Assembly (NCBI RefSeq): GCF_024752025.1
Contig: NZ_JANTPU010000001.1
Coordinates: 1,612,001 to 1,676,000 of the forward strand
Direction: 5' to 3'
Source of the DNA: Pseudidiomarina sp. CB1
GTDB taxonomy: Bacteria > Pseudomonadota > Gammaproteobacteria > Enterobacterales > Alteromonadaceae
DNA length: 64,000 nucleotides
Shown here in pieces: positions 47,683-56,456 of the stretch. A program made the translations under genes and the position numbers. How positions within the stretch are numbered: position 1 is the stretch's first letter; the number at the start of each line of letters is the position of its first letter. The notes under the pieces were generated by a model, which searched no databases, had not been told where the DNA came from, and worked only from the letters and a program-made list of their open reading frames with translations.

Positions 47683-48507
47683 ATGCTATTTCGTACTTTC
47701 GCCTTAACAATTTTCGCTACAATGGCGCTGACTGCCCATGCTTCCTCAACTCAATTCGTCCTGCAAGGCACCAGCGAAAACGATTACCGCCCAGCACTGG
47801 AAACTGCGGTGCAGCGACTCGCAACGTTACTGACTATCGAACCTTCGGCACTACCACCGTTAACCATTGTCGTGAATCGCAGCAGCTCTGAAAGCGACAC
47901 CTACCAAGGACCCGCAGATTTAGTTTTGGCTGATGACCTGCTTGCGAAGAAACAGCGTGGTAACGAAACGATGGCATCAGTGGTTGCGCACGAAGCTTGC
48001 CATCTGTGGCTTATCGAGTTAGCCAAAGCGCAAGGACTTGATCAAACGAAGCAAGGCTACCTGCCAAGTTATGGCCACAGCAAATTCAACGACTGGTTTG
48101 ACGAACTGGTCGCCGTGCGTTGTGAACAAGGGGATCTGGCCACGCAACGACGCGCAACTGATTTTGAGTTCATTCCACTGGCCAAGTACTTAGTCCAGAC
48201 GCACCCCGTTTATGAACGCATGCAAGCCCAAATTAACGCCGCTCTCGCAGCACAAAAGGCCAAGCAGAACGGCAAGAACGGTGATCAAACGGTTTTAAAA
48301 CTGACAATCAAAGACGATAACTTCGGAGATTTTTACCGACAATCGGCCTATTTTGCTGAATTTTTGACGACGTTAGCTGTAGATTTACAGTTACAAGATT
48401 GGCTTGCGCTGGCCCAACATGAAGATCCTGAACAAATTGCCAAACGACTCAACTTCAAAAACCTTTCAGAAATGGAGCAAGCGTTTTACCAATTTATTCC
48501 GTGGTAG
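47683..48507 (+). CDS. Secreted putative zinc metallopeptidase (HEACH motif)
   Basis: 274 residues with a signal peptide (about 1-21, ending AHASS). The zinc motif HEACH (103-107) and a downstream Glu in WFDELVAVRCE (E141) give a gluzincin-like arrangement. I do not recognise the family beyond this. The position right after the nag operon suggests a possible role on cell-wall or other peptides, but the separating inverted repeat leaves co-expression open. Confidence 0.6.
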   Translation: MLFRTFALTIFATMALTAHASSTQFVLQGTSENDYRPALETAVQRLATLLTIEPSALPPLTIVVNRSSSESDTYQGPADLVLADDLLAKKQRGNETMASVVAHEACHLWLIELAKAQGLDQTKQGYLPSYGHSKFNDWFDELVAVRCEQGDLATQRRATDFEFIPLAKYLVQTHPVYERMQAQINAALAAQKAKQNGKNGDQTVLKLTIKDDNFGDFYRQSAYFAEFLTTLAVDLQLQDWLALAQHEDPEQIAKRLNFKNLSEMEQAFYQFIPW

Positions 48508-48583
48508 GCTTTGTTAAATCGGGTCTTTCGGGCTATTCTTGCTCATTATAAGAAGTAAAAAAAGAGTCCGTGCGCCCGTGGAA

Positions 48584-49726
48584 ATGCATCTTCCAACCCT
48601 GATTATTACAACCATTGCCCTCAACGTCTTGTTAGCTGGGGTAATGTTTATTATTTATCAGGTGCGGCGTTCGCAAAAGAGCTTTCTGACATGGTCATTA
48701 GCCTGCGCTGTATTTGCGATCGCGGTTATGCTTACCAGTATGCGCGCGATTGTTGATGACCAACCCTGGTTGACGGTCTTTATGGCCGACTTGTGTATCA
48801 TTTTTGCACCATTGTTAGCCTTGCATGGGCTGCGCCAATATCAAATCCAGGGCCCGGTTTCATTAAAGCTCGTCGCACTCGTGATGAGCTACAGTGCGCT
48901 GCCCCTCGTCTACCTTTACACGTCACCTTTGCATGCCCAAACGTTAACTGCGGTTATTACGGCCGCAATTTACTTGTTTGCCGCGGCCTATATGCTCACT
49001 ATACGACAAGCGCCGGCGCTTTCTCGTAATGTCTTGTTTTTACTTTTTTTGCTGCATGGCGGATTGATGCTAGGTATGGCAGGCATGCTATTTCAAAACT
49101 TAGGCGCCACTCAATACGTTACCGTGGAGCCGATTCTGAAGCTCATTCTCATCACTCATCTGCTGCTCACCACAGGTACCGTAACGCTATTCCCAGTCTT
49201 CGCCTTTGCCATGAGCGAACGTAGACTACTCGAGATCGTTAACTTTGACGAGCTTACACAACTCTACAATCGCCGTGCGTTCTTCGAACGGGGGAGTATG
49301 TTACTCGCAAAAAATCGCGTACTGCGCAGGCCGTTCTGTGTACTTATGCTCGACTTAGATCACTTTAAAGAAATCAACGACAACTTCGGTCATGCTGCGG
49401 GTGACGCTTGCTTACAAGAGGTGGCTAAAATTATTCGGGAAAGTGTGCGTGATAACGATGTGGCCGCGCGCATTGGCGGCGAGGAATTTGCGTTGGCGCT
49501 AAGTGACGTCGATCGCAATCAAGCTGAATTGCTCAGTTATCGCTTGTGCCAGCGGATTTCGCAGCAAGTCTTCGCTTATGAGGATCACGCCATCGAGCTC
49601 ACCGTCAGCATTGGCGGTATATTCAGCATTTCAAGCCGACGTGAGCTCAGCGACCTATTAAATGCCGCTGACTCCGCGCTCTACGAGGCTAAAGCCAGCG
49701 GCCGGAACCAATTTAAGTTCGCTTAA
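48584..49726 (+). CDS. Membrane diguanylate cyclase (GGDEF, GGEEF active site)
   Basis: About 380 residues if started at ATG 48584; a TTG at 48539 or GTG at 48578 are alternatives. Six or seven hydrophobic segments (first about 210 residues) form a membrane sensor. The cytosolic GGDEF domain begins FDELTQLYNRRAFFERG and has LMLDLDHFKEINDNFGHAAGD and the active loop RIGGEEF. It makes cyclic di-GMP. There is no clear RxxD inhibitory site before GGEEF. The signal sensed is unknown. Confidence 0.9.
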   Translation: MHLPTLIITTIALNVLLAGVMFIIYQVRRSQKSFLTWSLACAVFAIAVMLTSMRAIVDDQPWLTVFMADLCIIFAPLLALHGLRQYQIQGPVSLKLVALVMSYSALPLVYLYTSPLHAQTLTAVITAAIYLFAAAYMLTIRQAPALSRNVLFLLFLLHGGLMLGMAGMLFQNLGATQYVTVEPILKLILITHLLLTTGTVTLFPVFAFAMSERRLLEIVNFDELTQLYNRRAFFERGSMLLAKNRVLRRPFCVLMLDLDHFKEINDNFGHAAGDACLQEVAKIIRESVRDNDVAARIGGEEFALALSDVDRNQAELLSYRLCQRISQQVFAYEDHAIELTVSIGGIFSISSRRELSDLLNAADSALYEAKASGRNQFKFA

Positions 49727-49916
49727 AACGATGAATAACGCTGCCGGCGATTATCACCATTATCGTCTTTCGCTTTTTCCTTAGCATTTTTACGCGCGTC
49801 TTTACTATACTCACGCTTAGCCTCAGCCGAGAGGCTCTCCTTAACTCGAACTTTTCATTCAATGGTCACAATTCCCTTTATCAGCGCACCTTGCTAAAAA
49901 AAACAGGAGTGCCTTT

Positions 49917-50990
49917 ATGAAAAGCCTATGGATAGTCGTTGCACTTGGAATTTTCACGTTAACTGCCTGTGGCGGAGGCAGTGACGACACGCCGCCAGAC
50001 GGCGGTAATCCGCCACCGGTTGGTTCTACACTCAGCACCGAGCTTAGCGGTTCGCAGACCGTTGACGCGCTTGTATTCGATGGCGAGGCACAATTGGCGG
50101 CGACAACTTCGGGCCTACTATGGCGCGCCGACGCTGATGAACAGTGGCAAACGCGTTCGCCTTTGTCGGAACCAGTAACCGCCCTCACCGTTATCGGCCA
50201 GAGCCACTACCTTGTCGCCTTTGCCGGTGATGAGTCAGCGCCTGCACCGCTCTATGTGACCACTGATTCAGGTCTGACATGGCAAGCAGTGAGCCATAAT
50301 TTCGGCGGTACAGAGCCTTCCCCTATTCGCGCTTTGCGTTACGACAGCACGACGGACCAAATTTATGCCCTTGGCGCTGATGCGCTTGCAGTGGCCGATC
50401 GCAGTGCGCAAGACTGGATACTCTTGGCTGGTCGCTGGGATGCCTTTGCGACCGGCCTGAATTTGCTCCGCATCGACCCCATTGGCAATGCCATTTGGTA
50501 TGGCGGCCAAGGCGCAATCGAGAACGGTTTTCTTGTGCGCTACGACCGAGACACCCAAGAGCAGCAGCGCTGGGACGACCTACTGCCGAACCCTTCTTCA
50601 TTCAAAGGTGGATTAATTCATCCCACCGATCAGCAACTCGTGCTGTTTAGCGGTGAAGGCGGTATTGTTCGCAGCACAGACCATGGCGGCAATTGGACCC
50701 TGCCACTTGGTGACGTCAATCATCGCTTTTACTTCGACATTGTCTTAGCCGATTCTGGGGTACTCTACACCGCTGGCTATGACAAAGGCTCTCCGACGCA
50801 AAATCTTATTGTTGAATGCAGCTCCGATAATGGATTTTCTTGGCACCGCAATGATTTCAGCGAAGCAACCAGCCGTGGTGGCGTCAAAAGCCTCATGTTG
50901 GTCGATGAAGTGGGTACCACCAAACTTTACTTGGGGCTTTGGGAGAATGGCATCAAATCAGTGGACTTAAGTGATTTGCAGTGCAGTTAA
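49917..50990 (+). CDS. Lipoprotein beta-propeller with Asp-box repeats
   Basis: 357 residues. Lipobox LTAC gives C19, followed by a Gly/Pro/Asp-rich tether. Three Asp-box motifs (SxDxGxxW) are visible: TTDSGLTWQ, STDHGGNWT and SSDNGFSWH. They indicate a sialidase-like or photosystem-assembly-like propeller. No sialidase arginine triad was recognised, so binding or scaffolding is more likely than glycosidase activity. RBS is CAGGAG. Confidence 0.75.
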   Translation: MKSLWIVVALGIFTLTACGGGSDDTPPDGGNPPPVGSTLSTELSGSQTVDALVFDGEAQLAATTSGLLWRADADEQWQTRSPLSEPVTALTVIGQSHYLVAFAGDESAPAPLYVTTDSGLTWQAVSHNFGGTEPSPIRALRYDSTTDQIYALGADALAVADRSAQDWILLAGRWDAFATGLNLLRIDPIGNAIWYGGQGAIENGFLVRYDRDTQEQQRWDDLLPNPSSFKGGLIHPTDQQLVLFSGEGGIVRSTDHGGNWTLPLGDVNHRFYFDIVLADSGVLYTAGYDKGSPTQNLIVECSSDNGFSWHRNDFSEATSRGGVKSLMLVDEVGTTKLYLGLWENGIKSVDLSDLQCS

Positions 50991-51036
50991 AATGCCGTAA
51001 TCTTAGATAAATTTCGTTCATGATTAGGTACCTACC

Positions 51037-52593
51037 ATGACTCTGAGCTTTTTACGTACAAAACTCGCCGTCGGTGCAGTTATCACTGCATTAACCCTAA
51101 CTTCACTAGGCTACACACCATCAGCACAAGCACAAAGTGCCGAAGACATTCGAGCCAACGCCGAAGCTGTGCTCGAGGCCTTCAACGTACCCGGCATTGC
51201 AGTGGTCGCGGTCAAAGACGGTGAGGTCATTCTCGCTGAGGGTTTTGGCGTGCGCGATATCGCTACCAATGAGCCCGCTAACGCTGACACCTTGTTTGGT
51301 ATTGCCTCGAACACCAAGGCTTTTACCAGCGCAGCCATCGCCACACTGGTGGAGCAAGGTAAGCTGGGGTGGGACGACAAAGTCATCGACCACATTCCTG
51401 AGTTTCGTTTGGCCGATGAAGACATTACACGCCAGCTCACTATTCGCGACCTGTTAAGCCATCGCTCAGGACTAGGTTTGGGCGCGGGCGACTTGATGAT
51501 TTGGCCGAATACCGACAAAACCATCGACGACCTCTTTGCGGGTCTTGCCCATGTACCTGTGCAGCGCAGTTTGCGCCAGAAATTCGCCTACAACAATCTG
51601 ATGTTTGTCACTGCTGGTGAAATCATCGCACGCGTAAGCGGTATGCCATACGGCGACTACATCACGCAAACTTTTTTAGAGCCGTTAGGCATGAACAATA
51701 CCCGCGTCGGCTTTTCTAACATTCCAGCCGAGAACAACAACTTTGCCGTAGGTACCATCGAGTACGAAGGCGGCTTGCATCGCTTCCCGCTCGACTATTT
51801 GGAAGACTTCAGCTCTGCTGGTGCTATGGCGAGCAGCGTCAACGAACTAAGTAAGTGGTTACTTACTCAGCTGAACAACGGCGTCGCACCTAGCGGTGAA
51901 CGTTTGTTCAGCCAAGGAACACAAAATACCATGTGGAACGTCGCGACGCCTCTGCCCGCGGACAGCAATCCCGCTACCCAATTTCGCGGCGTCGGCCTTG
52001 GTTGGTTCTTAAAAGACTACTACGGCGTCAAACACGTTTCACACAGTGGCGGCATATTGGGCATGCTTTCGTTGACCACGCTGATTCCAGAGCACAACTT
52101 TGGCATGGTCGTGTTGAGCAACCAACAAGCCTTCGGTGCGCTTACCGTGGTCACTGAAGAAGCCTTAGAGGATTTACTCGACTTGCCTGACCGCGACTGG
52201 CTTACTGAAATGCAAGCTGTTCACCAAGAATTCATGGCCAGCAAAGCTGAATTTGTGCTCAAGACACCCGAACAAGTGCGCGCCCCACTGTCGTTAGCCA
52301 GCTATGCCGCCACCTACAACGATCCATGGTATGGCGACATAGAAGTGACGCTGGTGGACGGCGAATTGCGCATGGACTTTACTCACACCGAGTTACTTAA
52401 GGGCACCCTTGAACACTACAACGGCGACACCTTTGTCGTACGCTGGGACGAGCCATTGCTCGAAGCCGATGCGTTTATTGATTTTGAAGTGAGCCGCGAC
52501 AACGGCGTGCAAGGCGCACGCATGGAAGCCGTGGCCGACTTTACTGACTTCAGCTTTGACTTTCATAACCTGCGCTTAACGCGCAAAGAATAA
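51037..52593 (+). CDS. Periplasmic serine hydrolase, beta-lactamase family (paralogue of 8021 gene)
   Basis: 518 residues with a signal peptide (about 1-33, ending AQAQS). The nucleophile is S91-N-T-K94, at the same residue number as in the 8021 paralogue. YNN is in FAYNNLMFV, and HSGG replaces the usual HTG. The stretch WDDKVIDHIPEFRLADEDITRQL and SGLGLGAGDLMIWP match the paralogue closely, and the C-terminal DUF3471-like domain is shared. A D-Ala-peptide or related hydrolase is likely. No RpiR-like site was seen in its short leader. Confidence 0.87.
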   Translation: MTLSFLRTKLAVGAVITALTLTSLGYTPSAQAQSAEDIRANAEAVLEAFNVPGIAVVAVKDGEVILAEGFGVRDIATNEPANADTLFGIASNTKAFTSAAIATLVEQGKLGWDDKVIDHIPEFRLADEDITRQLTIRDLLSHRSGLGLGAGDLMIWPNTDKTIDDLFAGLAHVPVQRSLRQKFAYNNLMFVTAGEIIARVSGMPYGDYITQTFLEPLGMNNTRVGFSNIPAENNNFAVGTIEYEGGLHRFPLDYLEDFSSAGAMASSVNELSKWLLTQLNNGVAPSGERLFSQGTQNTMWNVATPLPADSNPATQFRGVGLGWFLKDYYGVKHVSHSGGILGMLSLTTLIPEHNFGMVVLSNQQAFGALTVVTEEALEDLLDLPDRDWLTEMQAVHQEFMASKAEFVLKTPEQVRAPLSLASYAATYNDPWYGDIEVTLVDGELRMDFTHTELLKGTLEHYNGDTFVVRWDEPLLEADAFIDFEVSRDNGVQGARMEAVADFTDFSFDFHNLRLTRKE

Positions 52594-52698
52594 CCAGCTA
52601 CCGCATCGATAACGGCTTTTAACTGGACAAGCAGAGCGATATTCCCTAGAATTCCCGCCTGCTTGTTCGCAAGCTCCCCCGCATTAAGACTCTGATGC

Positions 52699-52775
<77 letters not shown>

Positions 52776-52979
52776 TATATAACAATCGACTCACAGTTAA
52801 TATACACTAACAAGAGTTTTTTTGTGCCAAATCTGTGCCAATTATGTGTCAGTTTTACGTTATTGATTTCAGAAGAATACTAAAATTGACCTTTAGCTAA
52901 TTATCGACACATTGCAGACTAAAAAGCTGAAATTTATATCTTCAACTGTGTTTTAAATGGCATAGCTTTATCGTTTTGA

Positions 52980-53714
52980 TTATCTAATAACGGTCGGAAA
53001 TGATACCAATCTAAATTGCACATCTTCACCAGTCGATTCAATCGCGGCTTTAACGCTTATCTCGCAGCAGTCTCCCGCGATATCACGAAACCCTCGGGGC
53101 ACACGAAACGTTCTTTGTTCGATCTCTGTAGGTGGGCATTCGCCAAACAAGAACCTAAACTCTCGCTGATAGGAAAATTCAACGGATTTATGAAATACCG
53201 AATGACCAACATACCCCTGTTTGTAATAAGTAACTAACGAGTATCTAGCTCTCGGATCAACTGACTTCATCCTCTGTAAAAACTCTGATACATGATTTGG
53301 TTCTATATAAACATAAAAGGGGCCAAATTCACTTTGAATACGTGTAATATCAGAATGCAGTCGCGTTAACTCTTGTGTATCCGCTGGTAAAGTTATCGCC
53401 GCCCAACAGTGCAACCATCCGTCTTTTTCCCCCATTCTAATAAAGACTTGGCTCGCTTTTCCTGCCTTTTGCCCATCAATTTCTATATTCATGGGCTGAT
53501 CCCCCCGAGCACTATCTACATTCAGAATGCACGATTCCTGGCTATCACCAATTCCTGCTGATGAATTACTTCGATAATATTCGGGAGTATTGCAGTACAG
53601 AAAACCGTCGAGAAATTGCTCCAAATGAATACGTTCTCTGAAAAACTTAAATAGACCGACACATTGCCCAGCCTTAAAGGGGATATTCGACTTGTCACTC
53701 TGTTGCTTCGGCAT
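52980..53714 (-). CDS. Hypothetical protein, 244 residues, island cargo
   Basis: A soluble protein with no signal peptide or membrane segment. Recognisable strings are LFKFFRERIHLEQFLDGFLYCNTPEYYR near the N-terminus and EFSYQREFRFLFGE near residue 190. This pattern recurs in uncharacterised proteins of bacterial islands, but I cannot assign a function. It overlaps by 20 bp a short upstream frame (53695-53865) that lacks a start codon. Confidence 0.6.
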   Translation of the reverse strand: MPKQQSDKSNIPFKAGQCVGLFKFFRERIHLEQFLDGFLYCNTPEYYRSNSSAGIGDSQESCILNVDSARGDQPMNIEIDGQKAGKASQVFIRMGEKDGWLHCWAAITLPADTQELTRLHSDITRIQSEFGPFYVYIEPNHVSEFLQRMKSVDPRARYSLVTYYKQGYVGHSVFHKSVEFSYQREFRFLFGECPPTEIEQRTFRVPRGFRDIAGDCCEISVKAAIESTGEDVQFRLVSFPTVIR

Positions 53715-53865
53715 CCCTGGTCCTTAACGTCGGCGCACTTGGTGTGATTTCCTTATCATTAGAAGTATTCAGTAAGCTTTCCATTAGCTCTATTTTTTGA
53801 TTGGCTAGCTGTTCAAGACCATCTTCGATAGTAGCAATATGATGTCCATATCGGAGATCCCTCTT
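53695..53865 (-). pseudogene. Possible broken small ORF upstream of the 244-residue gene
   Basis: A 57-codon open frame reads as a hydrophilic, helix-like peptide (IATIEDGLEQLANQKIEL, then MESLLNTSNDKEITPS) and ends within the next gene, as operon partners do. It has no usual start codon near its beginning. A GAGGG ribosome-like site and an ATG (53849) sit there but are one base out of frame, giving only 14 residues. A single-base frameshift in a former gene would explain this. Confidence 0.35.
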
Positions 53866-53916
53866 TTATGTCAATTGATTACACATGAACAAATATTAAG
53901 CGATTAAAAAGTAAAT

Positions 53917-54120
53917 TTAATCATCCTCTAACACAAGTAAGTCGCCAATTTCGCAATCTAAATATCGGCATACCTTTTCAAGGGTTTCGTAATCGATTCG
54001 TGAATTAGTTTCATGAAATAAGCGTGTTGCAGTTTTACGATTAATACCCGTATCGCGCACCACATCGGATATTTTTAATTTTTTTGTTGCAAGTAACTCT
54101 GCAAAATTGCACTTGACCAT
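53917..54120 (-). CDS. Small XRE-type (Cro/CI-like) repressor
   Basis: 67 residues from ATG 54120, with GGAGG just upstream; the frame extends to 54162 but without support. It is a single helix-turn-helix domain (LKISDVVRDTGINRKTATRLFHE) followed by YETLEKVCRYLDCEIGDLL, typical of short Cro/CI-type regulators of mobile elements. It is divergent from the excisionase-like gene, with two operator-like palindromes between them. Confidence 0.82.
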   Translation of the reverse strand: MVKCNFAELLATKKLKISDVVRDTGINRKTATRLFHETNSRIDYETLEKVCRYLDCEIGDLLVLEDD

Positions 54121-54174
54121 AGCCCCTCCAAATAAGGCTTCACAGGTACATTTTGACCCCAATCAAACCCACAA

Positions 54175-54244
54175 TGACCCTCTTTAGGGCCAAAAAAGTC
54201 TTGACACTGTCGTTTCACACCTTTAATGTCCCTCTAGAGGGTCA
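54175..54244 (+). promoter_or_regulatory. Twin operators and promoter of the xis-int switch
   Basis: TGACCCTCTTTAGGGCCA (54175-54192) and TGTCCCTCTAGAGGGTCA (54227-54244) are two copies of one 18-bp palindrome, centres 52 bp apart. Between them lies TTGACA (54201), with TTTAAT (54222) as a possible -10 that abuts the second operator. Binding by the divergent XRE repressor would shut off excision/integration genes. Confidence 0.7.
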
Positions 54245-54275
54245 TTTTCTCCCTCTATATACCTAGGAGATTAGC

Positions 54276-54509
54276 ATGGAAAATACATACCTTACCACCG
54301 AAGAGTTAGCTGTTCGGATCAAATACGATGTGCGAACTATTCGCGAGCAATTAAAAGACTCAGTACTGATTGAGGGTGTTCATTACATTCGCCCTTTTGG
54401 GGGAAGGAAAATTTTGTACCTTTGGGAAGCCATTCAGAAAGATATAGGGAAATCTTCCGCTGCATCGTTAATCGTTCCAATGGCGCGGGGAGGTGTTGCA
54501 CATGGGTAG
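54276..54509 (+). CDS. Excisionase/AlpA-like DNA-binding protein
   Basis: 77 residues with a winged-helix start (YLTTEELAVRIKYDVRTIREQLKD, VHYIRPFGGRKILYLWEAI), typical of excisionase or AlpA-type directionality factors that sit directly before tyrosine integrases. Its end overlaps the integrase start by 8 bp. It lies just downstream of the twin-operator promoter. Confidence 0.75.
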   Translation: MENTYLTTEELAVRIKYDVRTIREQLKDSVLIEGVHYIRPFGGRKILYLWEAIQKDIGKSSAASLIVPMARGGVAHG

Positions 54510-55689
54510 AGTTTATGTCCGCAAAGAAAGTAACAAACTTAGTTTGGATTTCATGTTCAATAATGTTCGTTGCAGAGAACAAACCGCATTATCAAATACA
54601 AAAGGGAATCGGAAAAAGGTTCAACAGCTATTAGAGCGCATAGAAGCCGAAATAACTCTAGGCTCATTTGAATATCACAAATATTTTCCAAACAGCAACC
54701 GAGCCAAGCTTTTTGCAAATCAGGCTTTAAATGAAAGTTCCGGTAATTCTCCAACGTTCCGCAACTTTACTGAGCAATGGTTTGGTGAAATGGAAACCCA
54801 GTGGCGTAAATCACATAGCGACACCGTTCGGAATACTATCGATAAGTACTTGATTCCGAATTTTGGAGAAAAGGAAGTTGGCCACATCACTAAAGCGGAA
54901 ATCCTGTCATTTCGGGCCTCCCTCGCCAAAGTTACAGCTCGAAATGGCAAACAGCTATCACCGTCGCGGATCAACCATATCATGACGCCATTGCACATGA
55001 TCCTTAATGAGGCAGCCAACCGCTTTAATTTTAGCTCACCCTATCAAGGAATTAAATCGTTAAAGGTTCCGCGTACGGATGTAGAACCTTTTACGCTCGA
55101 AGAGGTGAGGCTCATTCTTGATAATGTGCGTGTTGATTTTAGGAACTACTACACGGTTCGTTTTTTCACTGGCATGCGCACTGCCGAAATTGATGGCTTA
55201 CAGTGGGATGCAGTGGACTTTCAACAGCGTCAAGTTTTAGTCCGCAGCACCCTCGTTAATGGCCGCATCGAGAGCACAAAAACGGATGGCTCTTTTCGAG
55301 CTATCGATATGAGTCAGCTTGTATACGATGCGCTCATGTCTCAACGTGAAGCGACAGGTCATAATCAATTCGTTTTCACCACCCGCGCAGGTACCCCGCT
55401 TTCGCATAACAATGTGACTAAACGTGTTTGGTACCCCCTCTTACGCTATCTGGGGCTGCGTAAACGGCGGGCATATCAGACTCGACATACTGCCGCCACG
55501 CTCTGGCTTGCCTCCGGCGAAAGCCCCGAATGGATCGCTAGGCAGATGGGGCATTCAACGACTGAAATGTTATTCCGAGTCTACTCGCGTTATGTGCCAA
55601 ACCTGACCCGCCAGGATGGCAGCGCATTTGAGCGTTTGTTGAAGCAAAACTTCGATGTGAAGACGTTGGAGGTGAGCCATGATGAATAA
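54502..55689 (+). CDS. int: Tyrosine-family integrase (DUF3596 arm domain)
   Basis: 395 residues from ATG 54502, with GGGGAGG 8 nt upstream. The N-terminal arm-binding domain (MGRVYVRKESNKLSLDF, then LLERIEAEITLGSFEYHKYFP) is of the DUF3596 type. A SAM-like core-binding domain follows at about 80-170. The catalytic domain shows Arg in FTGMRTAEIDGL, H-x-x-R-type box as QTRHTAATLWL, MGHSTTEM and the nucleophile Tyr in VYSRYVPN. It should integrate at the tRNA-Arg gene 1.7 kb away. Confidence 0.93.
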   Translation: MGRVYVRKESNKLSLDFMFNNVRCREQTALSNTKGNRKKVQQLLERIEAEITLGSFEYHKYFPNSNRAKLFANQALNESSGNSPTFRNFTEQWFGEMETQWRKSHSDTVRNTIDKYLIPNFGEKEVGHITKAEILSFRASLAKVTARNGKQLSPSRINHIMTPLHMILNEAANRFNFSSPYQGIKSLKVPRTDVEPFTLEEVRLILDNVRVDFRNYYTVRFFTGMRTAEIDGLQWDAVDFQQRQVLVRSTLVNGRIESTKTDGSFRAIDMSQLVYDALMSQREATGHNQFVFTTRAGTPLSHNNVTKRVWYPLLRYLGLRKRRAYQTRHTAATLWLASGESPEWIARQMGHSTTEMLFRVYSRYVPNLTRQDGSAFERLLKQNFDVKTLEVSHDE

Positions 55690-56008
55690 CGATATGTTTA
55701 TGGCTGATGATGCGGAGCAAGTGATGAAAGAGCATCGTGAATATGCCGGATTCACAGCTCGTCATTTGATGACAAAACTTCAAATTTTGCCGGGCAATCA
55801 ACTAACCAGAATCATCGGAATTGGTTTTGAGCGTAATAATTTGGAAGCTTTAGAGTCATGGGTGTATTTCATCTCGAATACTCTGAAGATTCCGTTCACA
55901 AAAGAGCACTTCGAAATGCTAGAGGTTATTCTTCAGGGCATTCTAGAAGCGGCTGAGCGTGATTATCACATCCAACTTCGTATGGAGGTGACACGTTATG
56001 CGCACTAA
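55679..56008 (+). CDS. Hypothetical protein, 109 residues, co-translated after integrase
   Basis: The ATG at 55679 lies inside the integrase end (11-bp overlap) with GGAGG 6 nt upstream. The acidic, helical product has no membrane segment and no motif I recognise (AEQVMKEHREYAGFTARHLMTK, then ALESWVYFISNTLKIPFTKEHF). The next gene overlaps its stop in turn, so int, this gene and the HTH gene form one unit. Confidence 0.65.
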   Translation: MMNNDMFMADDAEQVMKEHREYAGFTARHLMTKLQILPGNQLTRIIGIGFERNNLEALESWVYFISNTLKIPFTKEHFEMLEVILQGILEAAERDYHIQLRMEVTRYAH

Positions 56009-56402
56009 TCAAGACAAGTCGGGACTTATGTCTCGACAGTATCACGACTCATGTCCAGACGGTTGTCAGGACTTTATCACGACGCGTGAAGCGGCAGCGC
56101 TTGCAAACGTATGTGAGCGCACTATCTCACGCAAAGTTCACTTAGGACAGCTTCACTCCAAAAAGTCAGGACATAAACGTCTTATCTGTCGCGATTCTGT
56201 CATGACACTTTCAAAGACATCGACAAGACCTGCGACAAATTCTGTCGCAGAAAACGAATCAGAAATCATCTCGATTATGCTCGAACTCACAGAGCTCATG
56301 CACATAATGATTTCGCTTTACCATCCTGCGTCCCCACACGATTTGGCAAAAAAACAAAGTGCTCGAACCAAAGCAGCATTGCGAAAACCGTCTAAAGCGT
56401 GA
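55998..56402 (+). CDS. Helix-turn-helix (MerR/excisionase-like) DNA-binding protein
   Basis: 134 residues, with GGAGG 9 nt before the start and an 11-bp overlap with the gene before. Residues about 25-65 (FITTREAAALANVCERTISRKVHLGQLHS) form a helix_turn_helix_17/MerR-like domain. The C-terminal half is a helix with a basic tail. Four copies of GTCnGGAC lie in the first 175 bp of its coding sequence, possibly its own binding sites. Confidence 0.7.
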   Translation: MRTNQDKSGLMSRQYHDSCPDGCQDFITTREAAALANVCERTISRKVHLGQLHSKKSGHKRLICRDSVMTLSKTSTRPATNSVAENESEIISIMLELTELMHIMISLYHPASPHDLAKKQSARTKAALRKPSKA

Positions 56403-56456
56403 AGTTGAGCCGGTTTATTCGATGTGAATTTTATTTTTTTATTTAAAGGTAGACTT

